A DNA stretch of 64,000 nt, from contig JAJZED010000007.1 in NCBI GenBank assembly GCA_021805775.1, forward strand, positions 1 to 64,000, read 5' to 3'. This DNA is from a bacterium (lineage in GTDB: Bacteria; Vulcanimicrobiota; Vulcanimicrobiia; Vulcanimicrobiales; Vulcanimicrobiaceae). Below, one piece after another: positions 1 to 10,178 of the stretch (the stretch's first letter is position 1; each line of letters begins with the position of its first letter). Made by a program: the position numbers and the translations under genes. The notes beneath the pieces are model-generated. The model saw only the letters and a program-made list of their open reading frames with translations. It did not search any database and had not been told where the DNA came from.

Positions 1-72
1 GGGTCTGCCCGACCGCACCAGGTCAACGATCTTCCGCCGAAACTCCGGCGGGTAGGAGGGATTCTTGGCCAT
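1..72 (-). CDS. IS3-family transposase OrfA, N-terminal part (partial)
   Basis: The ATG at 70-72 is preceded by a GGAG ribosome binding site about 7 nt away. The 24 visible residues begin MAKNPSYPPEFRRKIVDLV, the opening of the helix-turn-helix DNA-binding OrfA of IS3-family elements. OrfA binds the IS ends and is normally joined to the OrfB integrase domain by a -1 frameshift; that part lies outside the window. Confidence 0.75.
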   Translation of the reverse strand, partial: MAKNPSYPPEFRRKIVDLVRSGRP

Positions 73-126
73 ACGGGACTCCTTCGCCGCTAAGCGGCAA
101 GTGTCCACGGAAGCGAGCCAGCTTCA
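1..126 (-). mobile_element. IS3-family element, one end (continues past left edge)
   Basis: Only the orfA-proximal end is inside the window. Read inward from 126 the terminus starts TGAAGCTGGCTCGCTTCCGT. The same terminal sequence, with a few mismatches, recurs at 33913-33938 next to an IS3 OrfB remnant, so 126 is very likely the exact outer edge. A GCCGC-TTA-GCGGC hairpin precedes the orfA ribosome binding site, as is common in IS leaders. The insertion abuts the last codon of the adjacent YXWGXW gene. Confidence 0.75.
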
Positions 127-687
127 CATTGATTGCGTCGCGTGGCCGCGATTCGCGGAATGCATTTGGCCGACAAAACTCGCATGGTTCGTTTGCGGCG
201 AACGCCGATAGACGTTTCGGTCGAAATAGACCGCGTGGACGGTGCGCCGATCGACGTGGGTTACGTAGGTGTTGTACAGGAATTTGTTTCCGCGCCATTT
301 GCCGCCATCGTAACCGTTGCCGAAATACCCATGACCGTAGTTGAGATTGCCATAGTAGCCGACGCTATGTCCCCAATATCCGGAGTGATAGACGTATCCG
401 GCGGGCGTTGCTTGCCAGTACGAGGGCGTCCAGAGGAGGCCGGGGCTAGGAGCGTAGGTCCATCGCCCGGCGACCCAGCGATAGGCGTTGCCGTTCCAAT
501 TCCAGTATCCGGGGATCCACATCGAGTTTTGCGCGGGCGGAGCGGGTTGCTGGTAGGAGTAGGCCGGAATCGGCGGCGGTGCGACGAGTGAGATAATTTG
601 GCTCAGAGTAATCGCCGATGCCGGCCGCGGCATAAAAAATGCGACGGCGGCGAGAATCGCGACCAAAAGAGCGCGTGAGGATTTCAT
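124..687 (-). CDS. Exported YXWGXW-repeat protein, C-terminus cut by IS
   Basis: The start is placed at MKSSRALL rather than at an earlier in-frame Met because it begins a clean signal peptide ending PRPASA at about residue 25. The mature part has repeated aromatic motifs of the YXWGXW/WXPGYW type (WIPGYWNW, WVAGRWTY, WTPSYW, YHSGYWG), typical of small exported proteins of unknown role. It is a paralogue of the next gene but lacks its Gln/Gly-rich tail. The TGA stop at 124-126 is formed by the first three bases of the IS terminus, so the tail was probably lost to the insertion. Product is likely periplasmic or surface-exposed; function unknown. Confidence 0.75.
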   Translation of the reverse strand: MKSSRALLVAILAAVAFFMPRPASAITLSQIISLVAPPPIPAYSYQQPAPPAQNSMWIPGYWNWNGNAYRWVAGRWTYAPSPGLLWTPSYWQATPAGYVYHSGYWGHSVGYYGNLNYGHGYFGNGYDGGKWRGNKFLYNTYVTHVDRRTVHAVYFDRNVYRRSPQTNHASFVGQMHSANRGHATQSM

Positions 688-813
688 AGGAGTGCCTTCA
701 ATCTGGGTTAACCCGTCTGAGTATTCCCCACGTCGACGATCTTCAAGCATAAATAAATAGAAGCACGGCCGCCTCTGCGGGCGACCGTGCTTCGGGTCTG
801 GGTCGAGTCGTTC

Positions 814-1752
814 TTAGGCGGGTGGCCGACCGTGGCCGTGCCCGCCGTTATTGTGGCCGCGCCCTTGGTTGCCGCCCCCCTGGTTGCCGCCCCCCTGGTT
901 GCCGCGCCCTTGGTTGCCGCCCCCCTGGTTGCCGCGCCCTTGGTTGCCGCCCCGCTGGTTGCCGCCCCGCTGGTTGCCGCCCCCTTGGTTGCCGCCCCGC
1001 TGGTTGCCGCCCCCTTGGTTGCCGCGGCCCTGATTGCCGCGCCCTTGGTTGCCGCCTCCCTGATTGCCGCGGGGTTGCTGACGTTGCGGCGGCTGGTAGC
1101 GCGGCTGCGGTTGCTGCCGAAGCTGCGGTTGGTAGCGCGGCTGGGGTTGCTGCCGATGCTGCGGTTGGTAGCGCGGCTGCTGCCGCTGGAACCGGGCGTT
1201 TCGCGGTGCGCTGCCGTGCGTTACCTGCACGTAGCTCCGGCGCCCCTCCTGCGGGGCACGACGCACGACGTGCGGATCGTAGTAGACCGCGTTGCCAATG
1301 GTATTGCGATCGACGTGCGTCACGTAGCTGTTATAGCGGAAGCGGTCACCCTCCCACTCGCCGCCGTCATAGCCCCGTCCATAGTAGCCGCAACCATAGT
1401 TCACGTCGCCGTAGTAGCCCACGGTGCGCCCCCAATAGCCGCCGTTCCAATAGTAACCGCTGCCGTCCCAGGCCCAGTAGCCGGGGGTCCAGTAGAGGCC
1501 GGGTTCCGGTGCGGGGGTCCAACGTCCGCGTACCCAATGGTAGCCGCCGCGATTCCAGCGCCAGTAGCCGGGGATCCAGATCCAGTTCGGAGCCGGCGGC
1601 GGCGGCTGTTCGTAGGCGTAATACGGGATCGGCGGCGGCGCGGTGCCGATCGAGATGCCGATGCCGATATTGATCCCGGCGACTGCGGGGCGCGCCCCGA
1701 TTAGGCCCAGGGCGAAGATCGCTGCGGTCAGGACGAATGCGAGGCGTTTCAT
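814..1752 (-). CDS. Exported YXWGXW-repeat protein with GNQxx repeat tail
   Basis: The start at MKRLAFVL gives a signal peptide ending ARPAVA near residue 25; an earlier in-frame Met gives no signal peptide. Residues about 35-190 carry YXWGXW-type repeats (WIPGYWRW, WTPGYWAW, WNGGYWG). They are followed by three copies of a 12-residue YQPQ-RQQPQPR unit and then fourteen 5-residue GNQ(G/R)(G/R) units ending in a His/Gly-rich tail. The low-complexity tail looks like a flexible surface or RNA/polymer-binding extension (inference). The paralogue downstream is IS-truncated before this tail. Function unknown. Confidence 0.75.
   Translation of the reverse strand: MKRLAFVLTAAIFALGLIGARPAVAGINIGIGISIGTAPPPIPYYAYEQPPPPAPNWIWIPGYWRWNRGGYHWVRGRWTPAPEPGLYWTPGYWAWDGSGYYWNGGYWGRTVGYYGDVNYGCGYYGRGYDGGEWEGDRFRYNSYVTHVDRNTIGNAVYYDPHVVRRAPQEGRRSYVQVTHGSAPRNARFQRQQPRYQPQHRQQPQPRYQPQLRQQPQPRYQPPQRQQPRGNQGGGNQGRGNQGRGNQGGGNQRGGNQGGGNQRGGNQRGGNQGRGNQGGGNQGRGNQGGGNQGGGNQGRGHNNGGHGHGRPPA
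859..1068. repeat. 15-bp tandem repeat, 14 units, in coding sequence
   Basis: Fourteen in-frame 15-bp units (plus strand TTGGTTGCCGCCCCC and variants) encode GNQGG, GNQGR or GNQRG. Variation is limited to the last two codons, as expected for unequal crossing-over or slippage, so copy number may vary between strains. A second, 36-bp repeat encoding YQPQxRQQPQPR lies just upstream in the gene, at about 1080-1190. Confidence 0.9.
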
Positions 1753-1868
1753 ACTACTGCTCCTTTGCCGACCGGTCGCTCGGCGTCGGCTACCGATAGA
1801 ACGTCCCACCCGGCTCCTCCGGTACGCTCCGGAGGGAGTTTAACCAAACTCTCATCCCATGAAACCGC

Positions 1869-1897
1869 TTGCACTCGCCGGGGGTCTCTGCTAATAT
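1869..1897 (+). promoter_or_regulatory. sigma70-type promoter of groES-groEL
   Basis: A -35-like TTGCAC (1869-1874) and a -10 TAATAT (1892-1897) are separated by 17 bp. The predicted transcription start at about 1904 lies directly before the CIRCE operator, the usual arrangement for HrcA-repressed groESL. Confidence 0.75.
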
Positions 1898-1905
1898 CCG
1901 AGGCG

Positions 1906-1932
1906 TTGGCACTCAAATGCTAGGAGTGCCAA
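1906..1932. promoter_or_regulatory. CIRCE operator (HrcA binding site)
   Basis: TTGGCACTC, nine bases, GAGTGCCAA: a perfect 9-9-9 inverted repeat that differs from the consensus arm TTAGCACTC by one base on each side. CIRCE is the operator of the heat-shock repressor HrcA. No hrcA gene is in the window. Confidence 0.95.
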
Positions 1933-1977
1933 ATCCATCTCGAAACTCATTTCGAAACACACTTTTGGAGGTTTTCC

Positions 1978-2283
1978 GTGAACCTGAAGCCTTTGGCCGA
2001 CCGCGTGGTCATCGAGCACGTCGAGCAAGAAGAGAAGAGCGTCGGCGGCATTTTCCTTCCCGACACCGCGAAAGAGAAGCCCCAAGAGGGGATCGTCCGC
2101 GCGATCGGGAGCGGCCGCGTGCTCGACAACGGCACGACGCTTGCGATGACCGTGAAGGTCGGCGACCGCGTTATTTTCTCGAAATACTCGGGCAGCGAAG
2201 TCAAGATCGACGGCATCGAGTACCTCATCGTTTCCGAAAAAGACGTCCTGGCTATCGTCGACAAAGTGCCGGCGCACGCGTAA
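1978..2283 (+). CDS. groES: Co-chaperonin GroES
   Basis: 101 residues, full GroES length. It begins [13 protein letters not shown] and has the mobile-loop region ([18 protein letters not shown]) that docks on GroEL, then the conserved [14 protein letters not shown] core and a GIEYLIV strand. The start codon is GTG, chosen by a GGAGG ribosome binding site 6-7 nt upstream. It forms the heptameric cytoplasmic lid of the chaperonin, is the first gene of the operon, lies 18 bp before groEL, and is controlled by the CIRCE operator. Confidence 0.97.
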   Translation: MNLKPLADRVVIEHVEQEEKSVGGIFLPDTAKEKPQEGIVRAIGSGRVLDNGTTLAMTVKVGDRVIFSKYSGSEVKIDGIEYLIVSEKDVLAIVDKVPAHA

Positions 2284-3966
<1,683 letters not shown>

Positions 3967-3992
3967 TTCCGCCTCGCCGCGGAATGCATGTG

Positions 3993-4028
3993 AAGGAGTG
4001 CCCCGAGCAGTAGCTCGGGGCATTCCTT
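3993..4028 (+). terminator. Terminator after groESL
   Basis: A 16-bp stem (3993-4008 pairing with 4013-4028, one G-T wobble) closes a four-base loop AGTA. The arms carry AAGG/CCTT at the base, followed by TATCTC. The short T run makes it weaker by textbook rules, but the long GC-rich stem directly after groEL fits an intrinsic terminator. Confidence 0.8.
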
Positions 4029-4154
4029 TATCTCGACGCGGCTCCGGCGAAAGAACGGAGAACGAGACGAGTTGCAGCTAGGTGTAATTTGCCAGTTGCA
4101 GGGCAAGACGGGGGCTCCGGCGTAGGCTGCTCTTCACACGAGAGCGAGGGAGCG

Positions 4155-6335
4155 ATGGAGCGCAGGCCCAGGTTATCTCCGGTGCAGAGCATTGCCGTGG
4201 CGGCAATTTATCTCGCTGCGTGGGTGGGGAGCGATCTTCTCGGCGCGTTTTATAACGGGGCGCACGGCACGTTTTATCCTTGGTATCTCGGTGCGGCGCT
4301 CACTTTCTACCTCATCTTCACCTTCGGCTACATCTACGCGCCATTAGCGGTGATCGCCGAGATCGCGCGTCCGGTGCTCTTCCCAACGACGGCTCATCTT
4401 CCGTTCCCCGTCTATCTCGAATTCGGAGTGATCGCCGCGATCGGCTACTCGATCGTCGTGTTTATTCTCAAGCGGGTGCTCGCGGTTCGCCTACCTTTCG
4501 TAACCTTCCAAGACGCGGCAAATTTTTGCGGCGTCGCTATCGTGGCTCCGCTGATCCTCGCGCTCGTACCGGGCGCGATTGCGGTTTCGATCTTCGGCGG
4601 CGGCTGGCAGCATTATCTTCGCGAGGTCGTCAGCTTTTGGGTCGGCGACACGCTCGGATTGCTCGTGCTCGTTCCGATCTTGGCGACCTATCTCACTCCC
4701 CGCATCACTCGCGAATCGGAAGATTCTTCGCCGCCGGTTTTCGATATTCAACTTCGCGAGCGCGTCTTGCTCTATGCAACCGTTGTCGGGGCGACGCTCT
4801 TGGGATATGCCGCCGTACTCACCGGGGTAAGCGGCGATCCGCTGCGGTACTTCGTCTTTCTTCCGCTGATGTGGATGGCGGCGCGCGGCGGCTTACGCCT
4901 GGCGATTCCCGGCATCTTCGTGACCGATGCGCTAACCAGCGTATTGAATTATATATTTCCCACCACCTCGATCCACCCAATCGATCTGCAAACCTTCATT
5001 GTAATTTCGGCGATATCGTCGCTCTCGGTCGGGGCGTTGGTCGACCAACGTGCAAGAGCCGAGCGGCAGACGCGGGCGCTCGCATTTACGAACTCGCTGA
5101 GCGGTTTGCCGAACCGGCGCGGGCTGGAGCGGTGGCTCGGGCGCACCGAAGGCACGCTCTTGCTCGCGCTCATCGACATCGACCACATGAAGCTGACGAA
5201 CGAAGGGCTCACGCGAGCCGCCGGCGACGAACTGCTCAAGCGCATCGCCGAGCGCTGCGACGATTTTGTCGGCGCGGAATTTGTCGCCCATGTAAGTGCC
5301 GACGAATTTGCAATCGCGGCCCGGGGCACCGTCGAGAACGCCGAACAACTCGGGCGACGCATCGCGGAACTCTTCGAGGAGCCGATCGCCGTCGAAGAGC
5401 ATGAATTGTACGTCTCGGTTTCGGTCGGAATCGCCGTTGCGAGCTCCACCGCCGAGTACGAAGAGGTCTTGCGCCATGCAGACCTCGCGATGTACCGAGC
5501 GAAACAGGCCGGCCGCGGCCGTGCCGTGCTCTATACCGCCGATCTCGCCGACGAGAAACGCTCGCTCTCGCTGGCAACGGAATTGCATGCCGCCGTCCGC
5601 AACCGTGAATTCGTGCTCTTCTATCAGCCGATTTTCGAATTTATCGGCGAAAATTTGCGCTGCACGGGCGTCGAGGCGTTGTTGCGCTGGAATCATCCCC
5701 GGCAGGGATTTCTCGAACCCGCGGCATTTCTCGATTTTCTCGAAAATATGACGCTCGCCGAAAGAGTCGGCCTGTGGGTGCTCGGCGAGGCGGCGCGACA
5801 GGCACGCGAATGGCTCGACGCCGATATCGACCTCCAAGTGTGGATCAATCTTTTTCCGCGCCAAGCGCTCGATCCGCAGTTGCCCGAGCACCTCAAGACG
5901 TTGCTCGACGAGCACGGCCTCTCCCCCTCGCGCTTCGTGCTCGAGATCGTGGAGCGGGTCATCGCCGAGGATACGAACGACATCGAACGCGCGGTGCGCG
6001 CGCTCCGCAATCTTGGAACGATGACCGCGATCGACGATTTTGGCACCGGTCACTCGTCGCTCGCTCGCCTGCGCGAAGTGCCGGTTGACGTCATGAAGAT
6101 CGATCAGCAGTTCGTCGCGCGGTGCGAGATCGACGATAAAGCCAGCGGTGTCGTACAGGCGGTCTTAAAGATCGCGCAGGAGCTTCGTTTGCGCCCGCTT
6201 GCCGAAGGCATTGAAAACGAAGCACAACTGGAGCGTTTGCGCTTCTACGGATGTCGCTACGTCCAGGGGTATTTTCTCGCACGCCCGATGCGAGCCGATG
6301 ATCTCTTCCGCTGGTTGACCGCGGCGCGCGTCTAG
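4155..6335 (+). CDS. MASE1-like membrane sensor with degenerate GGDEF and intact EAL domains
   Basis: The start at MERRPRLS is preferred because GAGGGAG precedes it. Residues about 1-300 are a polytopic MASE1-like sensor region. The GGDEF domain keeps IDIDHMK but its signature is SADEF (about residues 379-383), with both glycines lost, so cyclase activity is doubtful. The EAL domain is complete: EALLRW (about 505), LEIVE, DDFGTGHSS, MKID, AEGIE and QGYFLARPM. The likely activity is a membrane-bound c-di-GMP phosphodiesterase with a GTP-binding or regulatory GGDEF. It is monocistronic. Confidence 0.85.
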   Translation: MERRPRLSPVQSIAVAAIYLAAWVGSDLLGAFYNGAHGTFYPWYLGAALTFYLIFTFGYIYAPLAVIAEIARPVLFPTTAHLPFPVYLEFGVIAAIGYSIVVFILKRVLAVRLPFVTFQDAANFCGVAIVAPLILALVPGAIAVSIFGGGWQHYLREVVSFWVGDTLGLLVLVPILATYLTPRITRESEDSSPPVFDIQLRERVLLYATVVGATLLGYAAVLTGVSGDPLRYFVFLPLMWMAARGGLRLAIPGIFVTDALTSVLNYIFPTTSIHPIDLQTFIVISAISSLSVGALVDQRARAERQTRALAFTNSLSGLPNRRGLERWLGRTEGTLLLALIDIDHMKLTNEGLTRAAGDELLKRIAERCDDFVGAEFVAHVSADEFAIAARGTVENAEQLGRRIAELFEEPIAVEEHELYVSVSVGIAVASSTAEYEEVLRHADLAMYRAKQAGRGRAVLYTADLADEKRSLSLATELHAAVRNREFVLFYQPIFEFIGENLRCTGVEALLRWNHPRQGFLEPAAFLDFLENMTLAERVGLWVLGEAARQAREWLDADIDLQVWINLFPRQALDPQLPEHLKTLLDEHGLSPSRFVLEIVERVIAEDTNDIERAVRALRNLGTMTAIDDFGTGHSSLARLREVPVDVMKIDQQFVARCEIDDKASGVVQAVLKIAQELRLRPLAEGIENEAQLERLRFYGCRYVQGYFLARPMRADDLFRWLTAARV

Positions 6336-6398
6336 CGAACGTTCCGTAACCTACGTTTCAGGTAGGAGTCGCGCCAAGGCACGCAAACATCATAGGCC

Positions 6399-8225
6399 AT
6401 GGGTAATGCGGCGGTCAACGATTTCACGATCCGGGTCGCTACGGTCAACGGCTCCGGGAGTCAGTCATCGAACTTGGTGCTGACGAATGCGATCTTTCGG
6501 CTCGGCGTTCCGGTAGCACCGAAGAACGTCTTCCCCTCGAATATCGAGGGGCTTCCAACGTGGTACGATATTCGCGCGACCTCACGCGGATATCGCTGTC
6601 GGGCTCGAACGATCGATGTGCTCGTAGCGCTCAATGCGGCAACCTGGGTGCAGGACGTAGCTAGCGTTAGCTCCGGGGGATCTATCGTCCACGAAAGTGC
6701 GTACCCCGTATCCGATTTAACGCAACGCGATGATATTACGTATTATCCCGTGCCGTTTAACGACCTGGCGAAAACGCACGTTAAAGACGGCGCGATGCGG
6801 AAATATTTAATGAATATGATTTACGTTGGCGTACTTGCCGAATTGTTACATATTCCCGAAGCGACGATCGAAGCCGCTATCGGCGCTCAATTCAAAAGCA
6901 AACCGAAGGCCGCTGCGGCGAACCTTGAAGCGGTTCGCGTCGGCTCTACCTATGCGCGCGAACATTTGCCGGCGCTGGAAAACATTGCCGTCGAACCGAT
7001 GACCGGAGCGACCGACGAGCTATTTTTCATCGATGGAAATCGCGCCGCCGCGATCGGCAGTCTCATGGGCGGTTGTACCGTTAGCGTGTGGTATCCCATT
7101 ACGCCCGCCTCGTCGCTCTGCGAATCGTTTATCTCGCTCTGCGAGAAATATCGGGTCGATCCCATCTCGGGCGAGCGAAAGTACGCGATCGTTCAAGCCG
7201 AGGACGAGCTCGCTGCGATCGGAATGATTATCGGGGCGGGTTGGGCCGGTGCGCGGTCGATGACCGCAACCTCCGGGCCGGGCATATCATTAATGGCGGA
7301 GTACGTCGGGTATGCTTCGTTTGCGGAGATTCCGGCGGTGATCTTTGACGTGCAGCGCGTTGGGCCGTCTACGGGCCTGCCGACACGAACGATGCAAGGC
7401 GACGTAAGTTTCGTCTATACGCTGGGGCATGGCGACACGAAGCATCCGGTGCTGCTGCCCGGAACCGTCGAAGAGCTCTACGAAGACGGCATGGCGGCAC
7501 TCGATCTCGCCGAACGCCTGCAGTGCCCGGTCTTCGTTCTCTCCGACCTCGATCTGGGGATGAATTCTTGGCTGACGAAGCCGTTTTCGTATCCTGAAAA
7601 ACCATTCGATCGCGGTAAGATTCTCGGCGTTGAAGAATTAACCGCGCAAGCCGATTGGGGACGCTATCGCGATGTCGACGGCGACGGCATCCCCTACCGT
7701 ACGCTTCCGGGAACCGAGCATCCGGCCGCGGGCTATTTCACGCGCGGGACGGGGCATGACGAAGAAGCGAAATACTCCGAAAACCCCGACGTGTGGTTGC
7801 GGAATCTGAACCGGCTCGCTCGCAAGCACGATACGGCGCGCACGCTGGTTCCTCAGCCCCAGTGCGACGATGCAGGGCATGCCGTCGGCATCGTTGCCTA
7901 CGGCTCGACCCACCACGCCGTCGTCGAAGCGCGAGATTTACTGCGTTTGGCGGGCCTCGAAACCGATTATCTCCGCGTTCGCGCGCTTCCACTCGCCGCC
8001 GAAGTGGCGGAATTCATCGATCGCCATGAAACCGTCTACGTGGTCGAACAGAACCGAGACGGCCAATTATTCGGGATCCTTCGCAACGAACTGCTGCCGG
8101 AGCAAATCGCTCGCTTGCGCTCGGTCAGGCATTACAACGGCGTTCCCATCGACGCGTCGGCGATCGTCGAACCGCTTTGGGAATCTAGAAACCAACTCGC
8201 TCACGCAGGAGGTGCGCGCTCATGA
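6399..8225 (+). CDS. korA: 2-oxoacid:ferredoxin oxidoreductase, fused gamma-alpha subunit
   Basis: 608 residues. Residues about 10-185 are the gamma (2-oxoacid:acceptor) domain with GSGSQSSN. From about 200 comes the pyrimidine-binding alpha domain (DGNRAAAIGSLMGG, YPITPASSL, ATSGPGISLMAE, PSTGLPTRTMQGD), and a C-terminal transketolase-like domain lies near 490-600 (VEQNRDGQL). With KorB it converts a 2-oxoacid plus CoA to acyl-CoA and reduced ferredoxin. 2-Oxoglutarate is the usual substrate of this subtype, but specificity cannot be read from sequence. The stop overlaps the korB start by 4 bp. Confidence 0.9.
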   Translation: MGNAAVNDFTIRVATVNGSGSQSSNLVLTNAIFRLGVPVAPKNVFPSNIEGLPTWYDIRATSRGYRCRARTIDVLVALNAATWVQDVASVSSGGSIVHESAYPVSDLTQRDDITYYPVPFNDLAKTHVKDGAMRKYLMNMIYVGVLAELLHIPEATIEAAIGAQFKSKPKAAAANLEAVRVGSTYAREHLPALENIAVEPMTGATDELFFIDGNRAAAIGSLMGGCTVSVWYPITPASSLCESFISLCEKYRVDPISGERKYAIVQAEDELAAIGMIIGAGWAGARSMTATSGPGISLMAEYVGYASFAEIPAVIFDVQRVGPSTGLPTRTMQGDVSFVYTLGHGDTKHPVLLPGTVEELYEDGMAALDLAERLQCPVFVLSDLDLGMNSWLTKPFSYPEKPFDRGKILGVEELTAQADWGRYRDVDGDGIPYRTLPGTEHPAAGYFTRGTGHDEEAKYSENPDVWLRNLNRLARKHDTARTLVPQPQCDDAGHAVGIVAYGSTHHAVVEARDLLRLAGLETDYLRVRALPLAAEVAEFIDRHETVYVVEQNRDGQLFGILRNELLPEQIARLRSVRHYNGVPIDASAIVEPLWESRNQLAHAGGARS

Positions 8226-9250
8226 CCGCTTCGGCTCAGACGCTCAATATTATCGGTCTCGCGCGCGACGTGTACAAGGGCTCGCCGACGACGCTCTGCG
8301 CCGGTTGCGGCCATAACTCCATTACCAACCACCTCATAAAAGCGCTCTACGAATACGGCGTTCCTCCGCACCGTTTAGCGAAGATGAGCGGTATCGGCTG
8401 CAGTTCGAAGACGCCGGCATATTTCGTCGACCGGGCGCATGGTTTCAACGGGCTGCACGGGCGCATGCCGTCGGCTGCGACCGGGGCGAAGTTGGCAAAT
8501 CGCGAATTGATGGTATTGGGGATAAGCGGCGACGGCGATACGGCCTCGATCGGCCTCGGCCAATACTGCCATATGATTCGCCGAAATGTCGACATCACAT
8601 ATATCGTTGAAAACAACGGCGTCTACGGTCTGACGAAGGGGCAATTCTCCGCGACCGCCGATGTCGGCTCGACGCTTAAACACGGCGGAACCAACGCCTA
8701 TACGACGATCGACGTTTGCGGGCTGGCGATCGAACTCGGTGCCACGTTCGTCGCGCGGTCGTTTTCAGGCGACGGCAAACAACTCGTACCCTTGCTTGAA
8801 GCGGCGTTCGCGCATCGTGGAACGGCGATCCTCGACGTTATTAGTCCATGCGTAACCTTTAACGACCACGAAGGTTCGACCAAAAGTTACGCCTACGTCA
8901 AGGAGCACGACGTACTTCTCAACGCACCGGATTTCATTCACGCCGGTGAAGAGATCGTCGTCGATTACGAACCCGGAACCGTGCAAGACGTCGCACTCGA
9001 CGACGGCTCGCACCTACTTCTGCGTAAACTCGACCGCGACTACGATGCAACCGACCGTCTCGGTGCATTGCGCACGATTCATGAAAGCCGCACCCGTGGC
9101 GAAGTGGTAACCGGGCTGCTCTTCGTGAGCGGGGACGAGCCCGATCTCTGCGAGCGCGAGCATATGCCTGCTCGGCCGCTGCACGAATTTGGAGAGGTGG
9201 AACTCCGCCTCGACCGCGCCACCTTCGCTAAAATCGCGGGCGGAGCCTAG
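8222..9250 (+). CDS. korB: 2-oxoacid:ferredoxin oxidoreductase, beta subunit
   Basis: 342 residues. The TPP-binding core has LCAGCGHNS (Cys26 and Cys29), GISGDGDTASIG and ENNGVYGLTKGQ. Two further cysteines (GIGCSSKTP, ISPCVTFNDHEG) complete the set expected to hold the [4Fe-4S] cluster. Translationally coupled to korA by an ATGA overlap. No ferredoxin gene is adjacent. Confidence 0.92.
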   Translation: MTASAQTLNIIGLARDVYKGSPTTLCAGCGHNSITNHLIKALYEYGVPPHRLAKMSGIGCSSKTPAYFVDRAHGFNGLHGRMPSAATGAKLANRELMVLGISGDGDTASIGLGQYCHMIRRNVDITYIVENNGVYGLTKGQFSATADVGSTLKHGGTNAYTTIDVCGLAIELGATFVARSFSGDGKQLVPLLEAAFAHRGTAILDVISPCVTFNDHEGSTKSYAYVKEHDVLLNAPDFIHAGEEIVVDYEPGTVQDVALDDGSHLLLRKLDRDYDATDRLGALRTIHESRTRGEVVTGLLFVSGDEPDLCEREHMPARPLHEFGEVELRLDRATFAKIAGGA

Positions 9251-9253
9251 CCG

Positions 9254-9586
9254 CTAAGGTTCCCGGCGCAGGCTCTCGGTGTTCTCGGCGATCCGAAAGA
9301 CGGCGACGATAAATTCGAGATAGATTCGCGCGCCGATCGATCCGATGACGAAGATGATCGGAGTGAGGATGATATGCAGGAGGATGCTGCCGAAGCTCGG
9401 CTCCTGCGGTGGCCCGAAGAACGAATACGCCGGAGCGAATGCGGAACCTAAATAGCCAAGCGAAGCGATTGCAACGCCCACGAGTGCGATAACGTAAACG
9501 ATTTGAACGATCTTAGGAGTGATGAATGCGTGAAACGAAAGATCGTAGAGTGAGGTCAGAAAGCCCTTTGCTGTAGTTTGATTCAC
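9254..9586 (-). CDS. DUF4282-type small membrane protein
   Basis: The start is placed at a GTG with GGGAGG 6 nt upstream, giving VNQTTAKGFLTSLYDLSF. The longer open frame upstream looks untranslated. The protein has the DUF4282 pattern: an amphipathic start (LYDLSFHAFITPKI), a first membrane helix, a Gly/Pro loop, a second helix, and a conserved basic/acidic end (RIYLEFIVAVFRIAENTESL). Inner membrane, function unknown. It converges with korB. Confidence 0.75.
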   Translation of the reverse strand: MNQTTAKGFLTSLYDLSFHAFITPKIVQIVYVIALVGVAIASLGYLGSAFAPAYSFFGPPQEPSFGSILLHIILTPIIFVIGSIGARIYLEFIVAVFRIAENTESLRREP

Positions 9587-9698
9587 GAAAGCCCTCCCAG
9601 GCGGCATAGAAAGTAGAAGGGGAAAAGGCTTCGTGCGCCATTTTTCTTGACCTGCCGGCGTGCATGCGGCCGCCGAACCTTTCCGAAAGGAGCGTGCC

Positions 9699-10178
9699 AT
9701 GCCGATCGCTCAAGCTGCCGTCAACCATCTCTTGCAGGCGACAACGCAGATACGGACGCTTCCGAAACCGGGAGGCTACGCAGCAGCGAAAGATGTTCCG
9801 TTCGTGAGGGTCCGCGGTGCGGCCGAGGGGAGTTCGGCGGGCTTCGCCGATGCGCGCTACGCCGTCTCCGGAACGATGGGGCCGGAGTCGAATAAAATCG
9901 TTGCGGTACCGTTGATGAGCGGCGGCAGCGGCGCCGATTTCACGGTCTTGCTTTTCGCCGCGGACGCTGCGGGAGCGCTTCGCTATGCCGGAAACATCGA
10001 TTGGGGCGGCGGGCATATCGGGGTCGCCATAACCTATGCAACGATCGTCGTAACCGAACCGATCTACGGCGCGAACGACGCAAATTGCTGCCCGAGCGCG
10101 TATCTCGTGGAGCTCTATCAGGTCCGCAACGGAAAGCTAAAGCGCGTCGGAAGTGCGAACGTGCCGAAACCGGGCTAG
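9699..10178 (+). CDS. Hypothetical protein
   Basis: 159 residues starting MPIAQAAVNHLL, with AAAGGAG upstream. No signal peptide and no membrane helix. The C-terminal half has a CCPSAYLVELYQV motif and beta-rich stretches (GHIGVAITYATIVVTEP). I do not recognise the family. It is transcribed divergently from the DUF4282 gene and its 3' end overlaps the APC permease gene by 4 bp in convergent orientation. Confidence 0.6.
   Translation: MPIAQAAVNHLLQATTQIRTLPKPGGYAAAKDVPFVRVRGAAEGSSAGFADARYAVSGTMGPESNKIVAVPLMSGGSGADFTVLLFAADAAGALRYAGNIDWGGGHIGVAITYATIVVTEPIYGANDANCCPSAYLVELYQVRNGKLKRVGSANVPKPG

Noticed and set aside
787-1704. Plus-strand frame rich in APLVA repeats
   Set aside because: It is the antisense reading of the GNQxx repeat array, not a separate gene.
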